From contig CASGBP010000018.1 in assembly GCA_949299825.1 (NCBI GenBank), forward strand, positions 1 through 30,208: a stretch of 30,208 bases of DNA, in the 5' to 3' direction. Made by a program: the position numbers and the translations under genes. Position 1 is the first letter of the stretch. Every line of letters begins with the position of its first letter. The stretch is from an uncultured Mycoplasmataceae bacterium. Its GTDB lineage: Bacteria; Bacillota_I; Bacilli_A; Mycoplasmatales; Mycoplasmoidaceae. Of this stretch, positions 26,918 to 30,208 are shown in pieces. The notes under the pieces were generated by a model. It saw only the letters and a list, made by a program, of their open reading frames with translations, made no database searches and was not told the origin of the DNA.

Positions 26918-28342
26918 ATGTCTGAAAGTAATATAATATTTATTTCTTTAATAATAATTGTGGGTATTTTACTAGTAATCATAGTACTAGTAGTATTTTT
27001 TGGTGTATACATCTTTAAAAAGAATAAAAACAATAAGACAGTAACAAAAGAAGACACTGAAACTGTTAAACTAAAAGAAAAGCTATCTGATCAATTAATT
27101 GAAAACAATCGTTTAAGAGATGAATATTACACTTTAATAAATGAGTACAAAGAAAAAATTAAATCATTATCTAATATTGATGAAAAAGAAATAATCAATG
27201 AATATAAACAATCGATCTATGAAGATGTTTCTCCTTCTCTTAATCGGGAAATTAAGGATTATATTGATGATACTTGAACTGAAGCTAATGAAAAAGCGGC
27301 TAAGATTTTAGTTGATGTAATGGAAAGAATTTCAAAGCCATTAAGTCAGGAAAAAACTACCACTTCTATTAAAATTCCAAATGAAACACTAAAGGCTAAA
27401 ATTATTGGTAAAGAAGGAAGGAATAAAAAAACCATTGAAAATTTGACTGGAACTGATTTAATTATTGAAAAAGATAGTAACTACATTGTAATATCATCAC
27501 CTAATCCAATAAGAAGAGAATTAGCTCTAAGAACATTAAAAAGAATTTTTGATATTAAATCAATTGAAGCATCTAAAATAGAATCTATTTACTATGATGA
27601 AACTAATAAATTTAATGAAGAATCATACAAATATGCTAAAGATATTATTTTTGAACAATTAAATATAGTTTTTGACAATCATGAAATATATAAATACTTG
27701 GCAAGATTAAGATATCGATCAAGTTATGGACAAAATACTTTAAGCCATGTTATTGAATGTGCCAAAATTGCTGCAGCAATTGCTGATGAATTAAAATTAA
27801 ATAATCAAATGGCAGCAAAAGCAGCCCTTTTGCATGATATTGGAAAATCAATGGACTATGAATTAGATAAAAATCATGTGGATCTAGGAGTAGAAATTGC
27901 CACTAATTTAGGTCTAGAAGATTACATCATTAATGCTATTTATTCTCATCATGATGAAGTTGTATGTAATAACATCTATAGTCAAATAACCAAGATTGCT
28001 GATACCATTTCTGCAGCTAGACCAGGAGCTAGAATGAATTCATATAATGAATATTTTGAACGAATTCAAGAATTAGAAAAAATTGTAAATGAATTTGATG
28101 AAGTGAATTCAAGTTATGCTATAAGATCTGGTAGATTTTTAAGAATTATTGCTAATCCTACTAAATTGAGGACAAATGAAGAATTAGAAATATTAGGTTA
28201 TAAGATTAAACAGCGATTAGAAAATAATCCAATTACTAGGAAGTATAAAATTAAAGTCTCAATTATAAAGGAAAATAAATATGAATTTGAAACTTCTAGT
28301 AAAAATGAAGATGTAATAATGAATGAAACAAAAATAGTGTAA
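26918..28342 (+). CDS. rny: Ribonuclease Y
   Basis: A membrane-anchored endoribonuclease that starts mRNA decay. In 474 aa, an N-terminal membrane span (about 5-33) is followed by a short coiled coil (45-130), a KH domain with KAKIIGKEGRNKKTIE (about 159-174), and an HD domain with ALLHDIGK (metal ligands H306, D307) and SHHDEV. The C-terminal RPGARMNSY, ELEKIVNEF and RSGRFLRI follow. It is shorter than the 520-aa Bacillus protein, mainly in the coiled coil. A TGA at codon 120 is Trp. It has its own promoter with a palindrome and converges on the RidA-fusion gene across a shared terminator. Firm. Confidence 0.95.
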
Positions 28343-28374
28343 ATATTTTTTAATCTAGAACATTATAAAAAAAA

Positions 28375-28395
28375 TACTTAACTCTAGGTTAAGTA
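28375..28395. terminator. Bidirectional terminator between rny and the RidA-fusion gene
   Basis: An 8-bp stem (TACTTAAC with GTTAAGTA) and a 5-base loop. On the minus strand it is followed by a run of eight T (28367-28374 read as A on plus). It is weaker on the plus strand, where a T-rich stretch follows. It serves both converging genes. Confidence 0.65.
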
Positions 28396-28435
28396 ATTTA
28401 TTATCTTATCTATTTTATTTTTGTAATTTTTTGGT

Positions 28436-29701
28436 TTATTTTCATTCAGGAGGAGTACCTTCTGCATTTGACACAATAGCATCAATAGCTACAGATGATC
28501 CATATCCTAAATTTTTAACTTCAACTACTCGACCAGCTGGTAAAGTTTTAGGAAATCATTTTTTTAATAACTGTTGAATTCTTTCAGCATCATTAATGTT
28601 AGTTACAAAAAAATTAATTTTCACTACATCACTCATAGAATGCTTAATGTTTTTAACAATATCATTTAAATATGTCATACATTGAGTTAATTGTTTATCA
28701 AAATCTTTTGCAACTAATTTATTTTTTGAATCAACTGGTAGAATTTGAGAAATGTTATTATAGTGTGAGAAGGCTACAGAATGAGAAGCAAATTCATTTT
28801 TTGGAACCTTGTTACAATTTGAATGTTTTATTACAATACCATGACGATCTTCAACTAATTGGGGAGGAGTTCCATCACCATGAGAAATTACAGCTTCAAT
28901 CTGAACTTTAGCACCTAAAGGCAATTCTTTAACTTCAATAATAGATAATGCAGGTAAATAATTTACTGCTCTAGCAATAGATGAGTCTGGAAAGAATGTT
29001 TTGTGAACTTCTAAAATAGTTTTTGAACTTTTTAATGAAGTTGTATATACATTTAGTTTTACAATATCATCAAATGGAACATCAATACTAATCAAAATTG
29101 ATTTAATATTATTCAACGCTTGCACCACTTGTTCTCTAAGATCACTGCTTACTAATTTGCCCTTTGTATTAACTGGTAATTGTGCAGATAAATGGTTATA
29201 GTGAGAAAAGGCAACAGTGTGAGTTGAGTTTTTAAATTGGGCAACCAAATTAGTATTTCTAGCTAATTTTATTAAATCTCCTTTTTGAGGCGCTTTTGGA
29301 ATAGTCCCTTCTCCACAAGTAATCACTGCTTCAATTTGAACTTTTGCCTTCAATGGCAATTTATTTACAACTAGTTTTGTTAGAGCTGGCTTATAAGATT
29401 TAAAATAAGTTTCTACTACTTTTTCAGCAGCTAATAAATCTGACATATTAGTTGCAAAAATTGTTAATCTAACTATATCTGTTAATTTATGATTAATACC
29501 CTTAATAATCTTTTCAATGTTGCTCATACATTGTTTAGTTTGAGCTTTAATATCGGTTGATACAATAGTACCATTTTTATCAACTGGCAATTGAGCTGAT
29601 AAATTGTTGTAATGAGAAAATGCAACTGTGTGTGAAAAACCACAAACACTTTTTGCAACATTACTTACATTTCTAGCTAAAACAGCATTTAATTTACTCA
29701 T
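28436..29701 (-). CDS. Triple tandem RidA (YjgF/YER057c/UK114) domain protein, 421 aa
   Basis: Three consecutive RidA-type domains in one chain, at about 1-135, 140-280 and 290-421. Each begins with H(T/S)VAFSHYN (24-32, 161-169, 307-315) followed by an LPVD/N segment and a QxxQ..NI helix, and ends with an (I/V)xI(E/D)AI strand. Normal RidA is about 130 aa, works as a trimer and deaminates reactive imines using an Arg and a Glu across subunit faces. Here the Arg of PARS is Leu in domains 1 (L107) and 2 (L252); domain 3 has an Arg one residue later (R391). The Glu is kept in domains 1 and 2 (E124, E269) and is Asp in domain 3 (D407). Start at 29701 has AAGGAA before it. The substrate is unknown. 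Confidence 0.85.
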
Positions 29702-29737
29702 AGTTTCCTTCTTTCTTTTAATAACAATACAAATAAA

Positions 29738-29743
29738 ATTATA
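29738..29743 (-). promoter_or_regulatory. Candidate -10 box of the RidA-fusion gene
   Basis: TATAAT on the minus strand, 36 bases before the ATG at 29701, with an AAGGAA ribosome binding site between. No clear -35 at the usual distance. Confidence 0.4.
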
Positions 29744-29814
29744 AGATATATTCAACCTAGATTAATTAATTATTTTAAAATTTTGAAAATGCTAAAATGA
29801 TAAATTTAACATAA

Positions 29815-30208
29815 TTAATCTAACATACTTAAAGTTACAAGCTCAGAATAATAAAAATCTTGTGATTCGATAATTTCAGGAATAAATGGTCTAACATAAT
29901 TGAATAATTGTTTAAAGTCAAAATCAGGACGTAGCAATGCCTTTGCTACTTGTTCTTCATATGTGTTTAAACTTTTATTATATTTTTTAATATGGGGTTT
30001 TATTTGACGAATACTTGATTTAATATTTTTATATTCAATTAATAAAGCTTTTTTTCGTTCATCAAAATATTGATTGTCACTATTATTCAAAAAATATGGA
30101 TTTCTAAAGAATAAAACGTGTTTTTTAGCTAACTTTAAATTTTCCTTATTAATAACCTGATTTTTTAATTCATCTTGTAATGTTTTTAATAACTTTTCAT
30201 CACTAATC
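29815..30208 (-). CDS. Hypothetical helical protein, N-terminus cut off by window edge
   Basis: The frame is open from the right edge to a TAA at 29815 (130 codons visible). The product is Lys/Glu/Asn-rich and strongly helical, with a coiled-coil-like stretch (DEKLLKTLQDELKNQ and the later ERKKALLIEYKNIKSSI), and ends FIPEIIESQDFYYSELVTLSMLD. No membrane span or motif is recognised in the visible part. A TTG at 30090 could be an internal start, but the open frame upstream has the same composition, so the true start is likely beyond the window. Its stop lies 113 bases before the RidA-fusion start on the same strand. Confidence 0.55.
   Translation of the reverse strand, partial: ISDEKLLKTLQDELKNQVINKENLKLAKKHVLFFRNPYFLNNSDNQYFDERKKALLIEYKNIKSSIRQIKPHIKKYNKSLNTYEEQVAKALLRPDFDFKQLFNYVRPFIPEIIESQDFYYSELVTLSMLD

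Noticed and set aside
438..28342. Many genes look broken by TGA stops and could be taken as pseudogenes.
   Set aside because: The TGA codons fall at Trp positions of conserved families (for example in UvrC, MiaB, RNase R, RNase Y, S16), so they are sense codons under genetic code 4.
28672..28911. Plus-strand open frame within the RidA-fusion gene.
   Set aside because: Antisense to a conserved triple repeat, with no start signals.
28556..29755. An earlier start for the RidA-fusion protein at 29755.
   Set aside because: The ATG at 29701 has a ribosome binding site and begins at the domain boundary; the extra residues upstream overlap the probable promoter.
1..30208. CRISPR arrays, tRNA or rRNA genes, insertion sequences, phage genes, CIRCE elements.
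   Set aside because: None seen on reading both strands; gaps between genes are short and AT-rich without repeats or cloverleaf sequences.

Overview
The window looks like the chromosome of a mollicute (a mycoplasma-type, wall-less bacterium). It is very AT-rich. Nearly every long gene is interrupted by in-frame TGA codons at positions where the family has tryptophan, so UGA is read as Trp (genetic code 4), and genes must be joined across TGA. SecG, L19, S16, TrmD, UvrC, RNase Y, RNase R, LysRS and TrpRS are all mollicute-like. An arginine-pathway carbamate kinase, MiaB and AsnA give weak support for the M. penetrans/M. iowae (Malacoplasma) side of the group; I cannot settle the species. No tRNA, rRNA, CRISPR array, insertion sequence or prophage was seen, and no gap between genes exceeds about 270 bases.

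Layout. 1-1632 (minus): thymidylate kinase (cut by the window edge), a 92-aa unknown and a possible KapD/ERI1-like 3'-5' exonuclease. 1745-5665 (plus): a membrane flippase-like domain fused to a glycosyltransferase-like domain, an alpha/beta hydrolase and aspartate-ammonia ligase (asnA). 5667-7121 (minus): miaB. 7196-10880 (plus): a small basic protein, then a tightly packed operon of a DUF948-like membrane protein, a helical protein, yvcK, galE and a divergent coaX. 10873-13280 (minus): rnr and secG. 13350-13643 (plus): a small unknown. 13630-16728 (minus): the classical rpsP-trmD-rplS operon extended by a membrane protein that looks like a degenerate GGDEF-EAL protein. 16837-19736 (plus): a PH/GRAM-like protein, uvrC and a metallophosphoesterase, overlapping one another. 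19733-24021 (minus): lysS, a degenerate class II synthetase/AsnA-like gene, trpS and a Cof-type HAD phosphatase. 24127-25056 (minus): arcC with its own promoter and terminator. 25144-26647 (minus): two unknown genes. 26918-28342 (plus): RNase Y, preceded by a perfect palindrome. 28436-29701 (minus): a protein of three tandem RidA domains. 29815-30208 (minus): a partial unknown.

Most of the content is housekeeping: translation and tRNA modification (lysS, trpS, trmD, miaB, rpsP, rplS), RNA decay (rnr, rny), repair (uvrC), secretion (secG), and nucleotide, amino-acid and sugar metabolism (tmk, asnA, galE, arcC). The unusual content is a set of rebuilt or decayed versions of familiar families: a single-chain three-domain RidA, a GGDEF-EAL-like membrane protein without its signature residues, a synthetase-like paralogue without the motif 3 glycines, and a flippase/glycosyltransferase fusion. 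Several operon-leading genes have a -10 box only about 8-13 bases before the ATG and no Shine-Dalgarno sequence, which suggests leaderless mRNAs. Four convergent gene pairs overlap or nearly touch, with no terminator between them.
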